Source: Coraliomargarita algicola
GTDB lineage: Bacteria > Verrucomicrobiota > Verrucomicrobiia > Opitutales > Coraliomargaritaceae
NCBI RefSeq assembly: GCF_033878955.1
Contig: NZ_CP138858.1
Span: forward strand, 5,049,001 to 5,113,000
Reading direction: 5' to 3'
DNA: 64,000 bases
Shown: one piece after another, positions 42,720 through 52,079 of the stretch
Position numbering within the stretch: the first letter of the stretch is position 1
Layout: each line of letters begins with the position of its first letter
Translations under genes and position numbers: made by a program
Notes under the pieces: model-generated
What the model saw: only the letters and a program-made list of their open reading frames with translations
Told to the model about the DNA's origin: nothing
Databases searched by the model: none

Positions 42720-43466
42720 ATGAAATACCGACTTACTTTACTTCTGAAAATAATTCCAACAGCTTTTCTGAGTGCCCAAGGCCAAGGAGTTGTGCTGGAT
42801 TCGAGTGCTACCGGAACGATTGACTGGGTGGCTGAAGTGCTCAAAGGTGGGGTGACTTCGATCGTATTGCTCGTGGTTGCGTTTATCGGCATCGTATTCT
42901 TTATCGAGCGACTCATCGTGGTTCGAGGCACGAACTTCATCCCGAAAGCTCTAGAAAAGAAACTTAGGAAATATACCACTGAGTCTGACTTCTCAGGAAT
43001 CGAAGCAGCCTGCCGATCCAATAAAAGTGTTTTGGCCAAGCTCGGTGGCTATATCTCAACGCATACCCACATCCCTTTCGAAATTCTTTCTTTTGGGGTG
43101 ACGGATATGATTGGCCGCGCCGTCAGTCGTCAGCATCTAAGAACCTACCCGCTTGCAGTGGTGGCTACGATCTCCCCGCTTTTGGGCTTGTTAGGAACGA
43201 TCATTGGTATGATCGAGTCCTTCCAGAAAGTTGCCCTCATGGGGGATACCGGCGATGCGTCGGTCCTCGCTGATTCGATCGGTAAAGCACTGATCACGAC
43301 AGCACTCGGACTGATCATCGCGATTCCATCGCTTGCTAGCTACCACTACTTTAAGTCGAAGGTCAATAGTTTTGGCATTCGCCTTGAAGAGTCCGTCGAC
43401 ATGTTAATGGCTCCATGGTTGCACCCTGAGGCGACGAAGTCTGCAGAAGAGAATCCATCAGCGTGA
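42720..43466 (+). CDS. MotA/TolQ/ExbB-family proton channel subunit
   Basis: A 248-residue inner-membrane protein with three membrane helices: GVTSIVLLVVAFIGIVFFIERLI (about 43-65), YPLAVVATISPLLGLLGTIIGMI (about 142-164) and ALITTALGLIIAIPSLASY (about 192-210). The motif PLLGLLGTIIGMI with the pore residues, and KALITTALGL, identify the ExbB/TolQ proton channel. The first ~30 residues look like a cleavable signal, as in some ExbB homologues. It should form a pentamer around ExbD helices and use proton flow to drive an envelope protein. Confidence 0.93.
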   Translation: MKYRLTLLLKIIPTAFLSAQGQGVVLDSSATGTIDWVAEVLKGGVTSIVLLVVAFIGIVFFIERLIVVRGTNFIPKALEKKLRKYTTESDFSGIEAACRSNKSVLAKLGGYISTHTHIPFEILSFGVTDMIGRAVSRQHLRTYPLAVVATISPLLGLLGTIIGMIESFQKVALMGDTGDASVLADSIGKALITTALGLIIAIPSLASYHYFKSKVNSFGIRLEESVDMLMAPWLHPEATKSAEENPSA

Positions 43467-43489
43467 CGCGCTGAAGTGCCTTCAAAGTG

Positions 43490-44029
43490 ATGCCTCCTAC
43501 CTACCCAAAACCGGTTTTAACAACCAGTAGCTCCTCACGAGCTGCCACCATTCGTCGTTTGCGGAGTCGGCGACGCAAGGATGAGAATATTGAGGTCGAT
43601 CTATCACCACTCATCGACTGCGTCTTCCTACTACTTATTTTCTTTCTGGTCACCACCATGCTTAAGAAATTGGAAAAACAAATCCCGGTTGTCTTGCCAG
43701 ACTATACATCCGCGCTCGCTTCAATTGCCGAGTCGGAGGCAATCATCTATGCCCTCGAAGCCGATGGAAGTTTTCTCCGAGGCGATGGATTGCGTCGAAA
43801 TCGAGATGGTATTGCTTATTCGCCAATCGCTTCATTTGTTGCCGACCTGAAAACTGTGGCCGATACTCACGGCACGGAAATCGCTATTCGCTTAGATACG
43901 GATCGGGAAGTGCCTGTGCAGTTAGTTATCGATGCGCTAGACACATTGGCCTTACAGGGCTTTGAGCAAGTTGGCGTCCGCCTTCGTCATCTAACCTCTG
44001 AAGATTTTGCACTGGAGGGATATCGCTAA
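43490..44029 (+). CDS. ExbD/TolR-family protein, first copy
   Basis: A 179-residue protein: a basic cytoplasmic N-terminus (RRLRSRRRKDE), one helix with the essential Asp in VDLSPLIDCVFLLLIFFLVTT (about 37-57), and a periplasmic domain ending HLTSEDFALEGYR. An ATG at 43490 is preferred to the GTG one codon before. Its TAA overlaps the ATG of the second ExbD gene (TAATG), so the two are coupled. The periplasmic part carries a ~25-residue insertion (GLRRNRDGIAYSP) absent from the second copy. Confidence 0.92.
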   Translation: MPPTYPKPVLTTSSSSRAATIRRLRSRRRKDENIEVDLSPLIDCVFLLLIFFLVTTMLKKLEKQIPVVLPDYTSALASIAESEAIIYALEADGSFLRGDGLRRNRDGIAYSPIASFVADLKTVADTHGTEIAIRLDTDREVPVQLVIDALDTLALQGFEQVGVRLRHLTSEDFALEGYR

Positions 44030-44454
44030 TGAGTCATGGAAAATATGAAGACGATGAAGATGTGGCACTGAGTATGTCACCCTTGATTGATTGTGTTTTT
44101 TTGCTACTGATTTTCTTTCTAGTCACCACCATGTTGAAGAAAGACCGGAAGGAGGTGGAACACCTGAATCTTCCGATTTCCCGGTCGTCCTTGGAGGTTC
44201 CACCCGACGATACTGTTCTGGCTATTGCGATTGATGCAGAGGGCGAAATCTATCTGGAAGGAGAGTCGACTACGATCATGCAGTTGCTTGATGAGCTTCG
44301 CATTGTGGAGCAGGAGAATGATGGTCGTCGTATCCGATTGGATACAGATGAGAATACGCCGTTCTATCGATTTGTTGAAGTGCTAGATGCATTGAGCTTC
44401 CGAAATCTGAGAAACGTAGGTGTTCGAACCTACCATGAGAAATTTGATAAATAA
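44029..44454 (+). CDS. ExbD/TolR-family protein, second copy
   Basis: A 141-residue protein with a short acidic N-terminus (KYEDDEDVAL), the same helix SMSPLIDCVFLLLIFFLVTT carrying the proton-relay Asp, and a compact periplasmic domain (IRLDTDENTPFYRFVEVLDAL). It shares the helix almost exactly with the first copy but differs in both ends. Two non-identical ExbD proteins could form a heterodimer inside one ExbB pentamer. Start and stop overlap its neighbours by TAATG. Confidence 0.93.
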   Translation: MSHGKYEDDEDVALSMSPLIDCVFLLLIFFLVTTMLKKDRKEVEHLNLPISRSSLEVPPDDTVLAIAIDAEGEIYLEGESTTIMQLLDELRIVEQENDGRRIRLDTDENTPFYRFVEVLDALSFRNLRNVGVRTYHEKFDK

Positions 44455-46442
44455 TGGGTCTGCACGGTAAATCTCCTCTCTTGATCGCATTGATCATTAC
44501 GCTTGTTTTGAGCGTGGTCGCTGGCGTCGTGTTATATTTTAATGAGGACCTTCGGCAAACGACCTTCGCCCTGATTGAAGAGACCGTCAATGAAGAGGGG
44601 GAAGTCGTTAAAAAGGTGAAGGTTGAACGCCCCGAGCCTGATCGGGAGCAAGTGCGTGAGATTGCCCGAAATCAGGAACTGAAGAAGCGCGAAGCGCTCA
44701 AAGAAGACGCTCGTAAGCTGCGTGAAACTGTCATCGAAATCGAAGAGGTGGTAGAGACGCGGAAAGACTCCTTAGAGGCCTCGGATGCATGGGATCAGTT
44801 AGCCAAACAGGCTGGTCGCTTGATGGATCAATTCGGGAAGGTCTACTACTCGCGAAGTCGACTTTCCTTTCTAAACAAGGTGCCGGGCATGCAGAAGGCT
44901 TATTCGGACCTTCGGGAGTTTTCAGATCGCCACGCCAGCGAAATGAAAATACTGGCACTGGCAGAAGCTGTTGAAGACGCCGCTGCTTGGGAGGCCCTTG
45001 GTCAGGCTAGAAAACTGGTGGATGCGATTCATTCAGCGGGCGATCTCATGCGTCGGGGATATCAGGGGGCCACTTATATTGTCGATGAAAATGAAAAACG
45101 TAAGATGCTGAGATACATTACTAGCATCCTCGATGATTTGAAGCAATTAACCGAGGAAGGGGACGCGTATCTACGCGACTTTGAGAAACTGCTTTCGGAG
45201 GGGGCTACTGAGTCAAGCGATCCAACCCTTCTAGGGATGGATACGGAGACTGCCAAAGCCAGCGACGAGTCGCTCGTGAATGATTTACCTTCGGATGAAG
45301 ATTTTGAAGCGATGAAAACGGCGGAGCTCTATGAATCGATACAAAAGATGACTGAGCGCTTCAATGCGGCATTTGCGGAAAATCAAGCTGCGGCTCTGGC
45401 AGAGCTCCAGCAAATGAGTTTGGAGGATGCGAAGAAGCATGTCTATGTGCCGGAGACGAATACCGGTCCGGATTTGAAGGAAGCGCTTTCGCAGAACCAA
45501 CCAAATTCTAGCCAAGAATTTTCGGCGTTTAATGAAGCTTTGGACAAGGCTGTCAGCTCGAGTGAACGGATGAAGCGTCAGGCGGAGAGTCGCTTAAAAA
45601 CCGCGCTCGGAAAGGATGCTTCCGATGCGAAACAGACAGCCGAACAATTGAGAACGGCATTGAGTCAAAGTGCTACGATCCGGGCTAAAATGTCTATGGC
45701 TGCGTCCAACCTTGGTCGTCAGGACGGGAACCTTCAAGACTTGCGGAGCTTGATGCAGGAGAGCTACAGCAATAGTTCAGCAGGAGGTGCCGGAGAAAGT
45801 GACGAGGAAGGTATGTGGAAAAGCGATGATTATGATGCCGCTTCCTTTATCGAGACGAACAGGTCAGATAGTAACGTAAAGCCCATCCGCTTGAATCAGC
45901 ATCAAATCTACGCTCAGTCACTTCCCGGTCGCCGTTTCGATATGGAGTCAGAACGCAAGGGATGGATCTTCATCGATACCTGGTATATTATCGGGCCTTG
46001 GGATCTGGTTCGTGGTCAGGAATTCGAGAATCCATTGCCACCCGAGTCCTTTGTCGATCTGGATGCGACTTATCAGGGGAAGTCGCATCCTGTAACAAAG
46101 AAGCCGATCGAATTGGAGTGGCGATTTGTGCAATCAGAAAATTTGCGGATTAAGCCGCCTGACGAGATGAATTCTGCTGTTTATTTTGCCTACACGGAAG
46201 TCTTTAGTGAAAGTGCGCTCGATGTGGTCGTCGCAGTGGCCAGTGATGACAGAGCCAAGCTCTGGATTAACGATCTCGTAGTTTTTCAGGATGTGGGATT
46301 GTCTGCGTGGCAAATGGATGAGGGCTTTCGCCGTGTTTTGCTGAAGCCTGGCTACAATATACTTCTCGTTCGTTTAGAAAACGGTCCAGCTGTGACCAAC
46401 TTCTCAGTGTTGATGTGTCCTTTTGACGCGTTGACGCAATAG
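44454..46442 (+). CDS. Membrane-anchored coiled-coil protein with C-terminal PA14-like beta domain, partner of ExbB/ExbD
   Basis: A 662-residue protein of no recognised family. Residues about 7-28 form one membrane helix (SPLLIALIITLVLSVVAGVV) with a cytoplasmic N-terminus. Then come highly charged helices likely to form coiled coils (EVVKKVKVERPEPDREQVRE, about 43-110), further helical segments to about 450 (QAAALAELQQMSLEDAKKH) and a C-terminal ~170-residue beta domain (IIGPWDLVRGQEFENPLP, VVVAVASDDRAKLWINDLVVF) resembling PA14/lectin-type modules, with DDRAKLWIN as the typical loop. It begins with a TAATG overlap with the second ExbD gene. Topology parallels TonB/TolA (one N-terminal helix, long periplasmic rod, C-terminal binding domain), so it is probably the energised effector. 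No TonB C-terminal signature is present. Confidence 0.8.
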   Translation: MGLHGKSPLLIALIITLVLSVVAGVVLYFNEDLRQTTFALIEETVNEEGEVVKKVKVERPEPDREQVREIARNQELKKREALKEDARKLRETVIEIEEVVETRKDSLEASDAWDQLAKQAGRLMDQFGKVYYSRSRLSFLNKVPGMQKAYSDLREFSDRHASEMKILALAEAVEDAAAWEALGQARKLVDAIHSAGDLMRRGYQGATYIVDENEKRKMLRYITSILDDLKQLTEEGDAYLRDFEKLLSEGATESSDPTLLGMDTETAKASDESLVNDLPSDEDFEAMKTAELYESIQKMTERFNAAFAENQAAALAELQQMSLEDAKKHVYVPETNTGPDLKEALSQNQPNSSQEFSAFNEALDKAVSSSERMKRQAESRLKTALGKDASDAKQTAEQLRTALSQSATIRAKMSMAASNLGRQDGNLQDLRSLMQESYSNSSAGGAGESDEEGMWKSDDYDAASFIETNRSDSNVKPIRLNQHQIYAQSLPGRRFDMESERKGWIFIDTWYIIGPWDLVRGQEFENPLPPESFVDLDATYQGKSHPVTKKPIELEWRFVQSENLRIKPPDEMNSAVYFAYTEVFSESALDVVVAVASDDRAKLWINDLVVFQDVGLSAWQMDEGFRRVLLKPGYNILLVRLENGPAVTNFSVLMCPFDALTQ

Positions 46443-46519
46443 ATGAAGGGACAACTTTATGAACTGTTCTACTTGCCAATGACTTACGGAAATTAGAAAA
46501 AAGCGCCTTGAAGACGTAA

Positions 46520-47608
46520 ATGACCATTTTCTTAGCCACGTTGGCGGGCTGGCTGAACCGCAGACAGCTTGACGTGATCAACTATTTGCATGCCGAGAAT
46601 GAGATACTCAAAGAACAGCTGGAGAAGAAGGATGTGAAGTTGGCTTTGAGCAATACCCAAAGACGGAAACTTGCAAAATGCGGCAAGAAGCTCGGGCGCA
46701 AGGGACTGATGCAATACGCGAGTATTGTCACGCCGGATCGGATTCTCTACTGGCACCGTAAATTGGTGGCACTCAAATATACGGCGAAGCGCAAGATCCA
46801 AACGGATCGGCAAAAAGAGATGGAAACCATCCGTGAGTTTTGCATCAAGTTCGCGGAAGAGAACGCAAGCTGGGGTTATGGACGCATCCAGGGTGCGCTC
46901 TCGAATCTCGGTTACGAGGTCAGTGAAACCACGGTCGGTAACATACTTCGAGCCGCAGGTATTCCTCCATCTGAGGAACGTATGAAGAAGTCTACTTGGA
47001 AGCAATTCGTCCGCTCGCACATGGCGACGATGTGTGTGGCGGATTTCCTCACCACGGAGGTTTGGACGATGCGCGGCCTTGTCCGCTATCACACGCTTTT
47101 CGTCATGAACCTCGCCAAGCGCAAGGTGCAGATCGCTCAGATCAGCTGCCAGATGAATGGTCAGGTCATGGCACAGGTCGCCCGGAACCTCACTGATTCG
47201 GAAGATGGCTTCTTGGATAAGATGGAATACTTCGTCTGCGACAACGATCCGCTGTTCACGAATGAATTTTGCGAGACTTTGGAAACTTCAGGAGTGAAGG
47301 TCATCAAGACCCGCGTCGCGACACCTGAGCAGAATGGCTATGCTGAGCGCTTCGTGAAAAGCCTGAAAGAGGAGTGCCTTGACCGTATGATATTCTTCGG
47401 CGAGCGCTCGCTGAGGAAGGCGATCAATGAGTATGTTGAGCACTATCATCACGAGCGTAACCACCAAGGTTTGGATAATTTGATACCGTTTCCGTATGCC
47501 TCTGAAACAAAGGGCAGAAGCGGTTCAGTTGTAAAATTTGAACGGCTCGGAGGGCTGTTAAACTACTATCATCGAGAAAACGGAGAGGAGGAACGACTGG
47601 CCGGATAG
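46520..47608 (+). CDS. Transposase with rve integrase core (IS3/IS481-like)
   Basis: A 362-residue protein. An N-terminal helical segment (HAENEILKEQLEKKDVKLAL) precedes a helix-turn-helix-like region (WGYGRIQGALSNLGYEVSE, TTVGNILRAAGIPPS). The rve core follows, with the DDE residues Asp in VADFLTTEVW, Asp in VCDNDPLF and Glu in KSLKEECLDRM, and EHYHHERNHQGLDN, typical of this group. The frame is intact. No terminal inverted repeats are evident. It is inserted just after the ExbB operon and probably was a stand-alone integrase-type transposase gene, common as single copies in Verrucomicrobia and Planctomycetes. Confidence 0.9.
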   Translation: MTIFLATLAGWLNRRQLDVINYLHAENEILKEQLEKKDVKLALSNTQRRKLAKCGKKLGRKGLMQYASIVTPDRILYWHRKLVALKYTAKRKIQTDRQKEMETIREFCIKFAEENASWGYGRIQGALSNLGYEVSETTVGNILRAAGIPPSEERMKKSTWKQFVRSHMATMCVADFLTTEVWTMRGLVRYHTLFVMNLAKRKVQIAQISCQMNGQVMAQVARNLTDSEDGFLDKMEYFVCDNDPLFTNEFCETLETSGVKVIKTRVATPEQNGYAERFVKSLKEECLDRMIFFGERSLRKAINEYVEHYHHERNHQGLDNLIPFPYASETKGRSGSVVKFERLGGLLNYYHRENGEEERLAG

Positions 47609-48031
<423 letters not shown>

Positions 48032-48194
48032 TCAGGAAGGTGAGCAAGAAAGGGACCTATTGCCCGCTTGGCAAGCCTGGACTGTGTTTGATTTTAATCT
48101 TCTGGTAAAAATTCAATTGATACCATGGTTATTGCGGTCCAAGCATGCTGGGGGAGCTTTCGTCCGGCATGCGACAGGCGGTATCTCGGCTTTT

Positions 48195-49466
48195 TTAGGC
48201 GGCGACCGTTTCGTGTAGTTTGAGCTGTTCCAGTATCTCTGTGTATGTTTGACCAGAAGCGGGTATGTTGCCGATAATGCTGCTGCGGTGTCGGAGTAAC
48301 CATTCGGCGGCTTTGCCTTCGCCAACTATGTTCTGGTCGACGTCGAAGAGGCGCCGCCACTCGGTGACTCGGTCGAGATTATAAGCGTTTAGGCGGAATT
48401 GACGACCATCGTGATCGGTATCGATACTTAGTTTTTCGGCTAAGTCGGCGCCTTCTAGCATGCCTACATTCATGCTGAGTATGCCAGCAGGTGCAGCCAT
48501 GTGGGCGGCGTCACCTGCGAGCCAAATGCGCTCGTGACCAAAACTTTCAGCAAGGTGCTTTTCGAAGTGTACCATGACGCGCCATTTTACATCTTGAGAG
48601 GAACCGATGAACCAAGGGGCGTATGTGCGTAGTAAGTGGTCGAGATGTTCATTGCTCAATTCGGAGCTTTCCTGCGCTTGATTATCGACCATACCGTGAT
48701 CCTTGTTGAAGGAGTGCTTCTGCGCAAAGTTCGGTGGCATCTGGAAGCTGAAGCGACAGCGTCCATTGCCGAGTGGCCAATATATGTGGGTCTTGTCATG
48801 ATCGACCATCATGCGCATTTCGGTGAGTAGGCGGGTGTTTGTTTCAAACTCGAAGACCGCGTAATCCAAGCTGGATTTGATTTCAGGGAAGGCGATGCCA
48901 GCTGCCTTGCGTGCCATTGATTCGTAGCCATCAGCTGCGATCATATAATTGGTCTGATATTCGTAGACCTTTTCGATTTCCTGTTCGGTGTGTGAGATGG
49001 CATATCCGGTGGAGCCTTCTAGTAGATGGTCGACGGTGAAGTGTACACCTTCAGCGCTCGGGGTGATACAGCGTGCGCGATGGTTCCACATCGGCTTGTG
49101 GCCTTTGCGGGCGAGGCTCTCGACCAAGATGGTCTCTAGTTGGCTTTGAGGTATGACAGCCAGGAAGGGATATTTGCCGGAGAGTTCGCTGTAGTTGATG
49201 ATGGCGCGTTGTTTATTCGCTTGGTCGAAGATTGTGGATCTTCGTAGTCGGAGGGCGTGCTTGAGCACGGGAGCTATCACGCCGAGAGTGTCGAGTAGCT
49301 CTAAGGTATCTGGATGTAGTGCAAGGGCGTAGCTATGGGCGTGGGGGCTTGCTGCACGTTCGAGCAGGGTGAAGTCCATACCTCTGTCAGCGAGGATATG
49401 GGCTGCGGTCAATCCAACGGGACCAGCGCCGAGGACTGCGATGTCGACTGATTTTTTGTTGAACAT
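48195..49466 (-). CDS. FAD-dependent monooxygenase (PHBH/UbiH-like)
   Basis: A 423-residue group A flavin monooxygenase. The dinucleotide-binding GxGxxG is at residues 13-18 (VLGAGPVGLTAA), ending in the acidic residue LLER. The DG motif appears as MIAADGYES and the FAD ribityl-binding GD motif as WLAGDAAHMAAPAG, followed by GMLEGADLAEKL. These enzymes hydroxylate aromatic or quinone-type substrates using NAD(P)H and oxygen. Nothing nearby indicates the substrate. It is a single gene between the two tRNAs, with no carbohydrate-related partner. Confidence 0.88.
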   Translation of the reverse strand: MFNKKSVDIAVLGAGPVGLTAAHILADRGMDFTLLERAASPHAHSYALALHPDTLELLDTLGVIAPVLKHALRLRRSTIFDQANKQRAIINYSELSGKYPFLAVIPQSQLETILVESLARKGHKPMWNHRARCITPSAEGVHFTVDHLLEGSTGYAISHTEQEIEKVYEYQTNYMIAADGYESMARKAAGIAFPEIKSSLDYAVFEFETNTRLLTEMRMMVDHDKTHIYWPLGNGRCRFSFQMPPNFAQKHSFNKDHGMVDNQAQESSELSNEHLDHLLRTYAPWFIGSSQDVKWRVMVHFEKHLAESFGHERIWLAGDAAHMAAPAGILSMNVGMLEGADLAEKLSIDTDHDGRQFRLNAYNLDRVTEWRRLFDVDQNIVGEGKAAEWLLRHRSSIIGNIPASGQTYTEILEQLKLHETVAA

Positions 49467-49637
49467 AGCATCATGGGGTTGAGGTTTACGTGGAGCTACA
49501 ATTCGTAGCTTTCGCGCTTAGCTCTAATTTAACTGTTCAACGCGCAGAGGTCAATTTTCGGTGCTTGATACTTACAATTGATAAGCCCTGCTATCGGACC
49601 CTATTATATATATAGAGAGAGAGTCGTTTGACGCGAT

Positions 49638-49925
49638 TTATGCATCGCGTTTGCGAATTAATATGCGGCCCTCGTAGGTCCAGCGGGGCGTCAGCACTTT
49701 GCCGCGATTAATTGACTTGAGGCTGAATTCGATTGTGCGTTGTTTGCCATCGATCTGTATCGGGCATTGATAGGTTTTTTCCGGCCAGAGGTCAGGATCG
49801 GGAAGTTCGGTTGCAGCATCGTTGAGCTGTTGTAGATTCGGGATAAACTTCGCGCTGCTGCGTGAACGATTTTTCGTTTTTTGGCGGGTGCTGGAAGCTG
49901 GAGAGCTGACGGGTTTAGAAGGCAT
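49638..49925 (-). CDS. Small basic hypothetical protein
   Basis: A 95-residue protein with a Ser/Lys/Arg-rich, probably disordered N-terminus (SSTRQKTKNRSRSSAK) and a folded C-terminal half with alternating beta pattern (YQCPIQIDGKQRTIEFSL, LTPRWTYEGRILIRKR). No family is recognised. It lies between the monooxygenase gene and tRNA-Cys, alone. A short TA/GA microsatellite (49604-49623) lies just past its stop. Confidence 0.6.
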   Translation of the reverse strand: MPSKPVSSPASSTRQKTKNRSRSSAKFIPNLQQLNDAATELPDPDLWPEKTYQCPIQIDGKQRTIEFSLKSINRGKVLTPRWTYEGRILIRKRDA

Positions 49926-50041
49926 ATCAGGGAATGCTTTTAGTCAGGCGAATTTTCAAGATTTTCACAAACTGAAATTTTAATAAAAATTCGCTTGATC
50001 TAGGCATTTTTATCCATCTACTAGCCGCCTTAACACGTGAT

Positions 50042-50115
<74 letters not shown>

Positions 50116-50124
50116 TCACATAAG

Positions 50125-50154
50125 AGCCCTAAATTTAATGACTTAGGGCTTTTT
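50125..50154 (+). terminator. Terminator after tRNA-Cys
   Basis: AGCCCTAA (50125-50132) pairs with TTAGGGCT (50143-50150), with a 10-base loop and a run of T immediately after. It lies 10 bases past the tRNA end. Confidence 0.88.
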
Positions 50155-50192
50155 GTTGGTAGCTCCTGAGATTCGGAATGGTTGTTTCATTC

Positions 50193-50200
50193 GGGGGGGG
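50193..50200. repeat. G8 homopolymer
   Basis: Eight G between the tRNA-Cys terminator and the end of the AraC gene. It is the third tract of this kind in the window. Confidence 0.9.
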
Positions 50201-50231
50201 CTTTTCTCGTTCACTTTGGTTGATGTATCAT

Positions 50232-51113
50232 TTATGTTTTACTGGAAATGAGCCCACCTTGTGTTTGGCGGTAGGAGCGAGGGGTGTGTTGTGTGAATTC
50301 TTTAAAACGACGGTTGAAATTTGATAGATTGTTAAAGCCTGAATCATATGCGATTTCTGTAATTGATTTTTCAGTTCCCAATAGGCTCGCGCAGGCTCGT
50401 GAGATGCGCAATTCGTTGAGGTGGTGTTGGAATTTTCGGCCAGTTAATCGTTTGAAGTAGCGACAAAAGGCCGGGGGCGACATCTTTATCCATTGAGCTG
50501 CTTCTGCTTGAGTGAGTCCTGGTTCGTGAGAGGTCTGCTCTAGTTTCCTGAGTCCTAATTGCAGGCGAGTATCCTGTAATTCGACCTTGCCGCCACTCAC
50601 GGACTGCGGGTTAAGCTTACGTCCACTTTCATCTCTGGCTAATAGATCTAGCAGATTGAGTAGTCGAGCCAGAGGCATATCTCCAGGCTTTGGGGTTTGA
50701 ATGTGAACTAGGAACTCGGCTGCTTGTGCAGCAGTTTTATTGGAGTAAAGATAGCCACAGCCTGCGCGCTCGAGTAAATCAAAGATACGATTGTTTTCGG
50801 GAAGCCGCCAGAATTCATTTCCCCACACTGATGGACGAAAGTGAAGAGTGGTCCATTTCGCTCCCTTGCGTTGGCTGGGAGCGGACCCATAGGCGTGGGG
50901 GAGGTTGGCGCCTACTAAAACTAATTGTCCCGCTTGATAGGGGACCAGCGCTCGGCCCGCGTGTAGTAGTCCTTCCCCGGATTCGATCCACACTAATTCG
51001 ACTTCAGGGTGGAAATGCCAGTGGAAATCTACGCATTCCTTTTCAAATGTGGTGGTTTTAAGTCCGTACTGACTGGCTGCCAGAAGTTCGATTTTTGCTT
51101 CATGTGGCAACAT
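50232..51113 (-). CDS. AraC-family regulator with cupin sensor domain
   Basis: A 293-residue regulator. The N-terminal cupin contains FHWHFHPEVELVWIESGEG and a typical ligand barrel (about 25-110). The C-terminal ~95 residues hold two helix-turn-helix units (TQAEAAQWIKMSPPAFCRYF, then ISRACASLLGTEKSITEIAY) and the family signature DSGFNNLSNFNRRFKEFTQH, PRSYR. It is divergent from the PIG-L/NagB-like pair, with a 163-base shared region, so it probably controls them in response to an amino sugar or a related ligand. Confidence 0.93.
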   Translation of the reverse strand: MLPHEAKIELLAASQYGLKTTTFEKECVDFHWHFHPEVELVWIESGEGLLHAGRALVPYQAGQLVLVGANLPHAYGSAPSQRKGAKWTTLHFRPSVWGNEFWRLPENNRIFDLLERAGCGYLYSNKTAAQAAEFLVHIQTPKPGDMPLARLLNLLDLLARDESGRKLNPQSVSGGKVELQDTRLQLGLRKLEQTSHEPGLTQAEAAQWIKMSPPAFCRYFKRLTGRKFQHHLNELRISRACASLLGTEKSITEIAYDSGFNNLSNFNRRFKEFTQHTPRSYRQTQGGLISSKT

Positions 51114-51276
51114 GCTCTCAGATTATATTTTTTTAATAGGGTGAAGGATTATGCTAGGGACTCTTACTATTGGCTTCAGTTTGCGCTTCTGGAGCTCGTG
51201 GAGGTTAATTTAGTATTGTTATTGTGCAAGCTCAAGGCAGTTTTTTTCTGCCGCATGCTGTAAGGTTTAATTCAAT

Positions 51277-52059
51277 ATGATTGCTTTAGCTATAGTTGCG
51301 CACCCCGATGACATTGAGTTCATGTTGGCCGGGACTTTGCTCCAATTGAAATCGCGTGGAGTCGAAATTCACATGATGAACTTAGCGGATGGTTCTTTAG
51401 GGAGTTCTACTTTAAGTCCAGAAGAGTGTGTCCGGGGTCGTTGGGAAGAATCACAGGCTTCGGCTAGCGTAATGGGGGCGATGATGCATCCGCCACTGTT
51501 TCCTGATCTAGAGGTTTATTATAATCAAGAGTCGTTGGCTAAAGTCATTGCGGCAGTTCGGCGAGTGAAGCCAGACATTGTACTAACTCAGGCGCTTGCG
51601 GATTACATGGAAGATCATCAAAATAGTGCGCGATTGGCGGTAACTGCCGCAATATCTCGTAGCATGAAGAATGCGAAGTGTGATCCATTTGTTGAGCCGT
51701 ATGATAAGCCGGTAGCCGTGTATCACGCGATGCCACATGGACTACAGGATCCCTTTGGGCGAACGGTGACGCCAGAGCGATTTATCGACATTAGTGATGT
51801 GATCGCTACAAAGACTGCCATGCTGAACTGCCACAAGAGTCAGGCGCAGTGGCTTGAAGACACGCAAGGAATGTCCGTTCTCGAAACTGAGATGACTGAG
51901 ATGGCTACAGCGATGGGGCAGCGTTCGGGAGCGTTCTCGCTGGCGGAAGGTTTGATACGCCACAATCCATTGGGCTTCGGACCGTCTGACTTTGATCCGA
52001 TCGCTGAACTGCTAGGATCTTCCTGTCTTAAAAATTCAAATTTTCACAAAAACGATTAA
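51277..52059 (+). CDS. PIG-L/LmbE-family zinc deacetylase
   Basis: A 260-residue protein with the zinc motif AHPDDIEFM (His9, Asp11, Asp12) at the N-terminus, the second motif DIVLTQALADYMEDHQNSARL (His in DHQNS) and NCHKSQ near residue 188. Members remove the N-acetyl group from GlcNAc-type moieties in bacillithiol, chitobiose and other conjugates. The next gene, 20 bases downstream, is NagB-like, so the pair may process an N-acetylated sugar. It has no signal peptide. Confidence 0.9.
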   Translation: MIALAIVAHPDDIEFMLAGTLLQLKSRGVEIHMMNLADGSLGSSTLSPEECVRGRWEESQASASVMGAMMHPPLFPDLEVYYNQESLAKVIAAVRRVKPDIVLTQALADYMEDHQNSARLAVTAAISRSMKNAKCDPFVEPYDKPVAVYHAMPHGLQDPFGRTVTPERFIDISDVIATKTAMLNCHKSQAQWLEDTQGMSVLETEMTEMATAMGQRSGAFSLAEGLIRHNPLGFGPSDFDPIAELLGSSCLKNSNFHKND

Positions 52060-52079
52060 CTGAACCAATAGATTAAATT

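Noticed and set aside
49604..49623. TA/GA microsatellite
   Set aside because: Short simple repeat past a stop codon; no sign of function.
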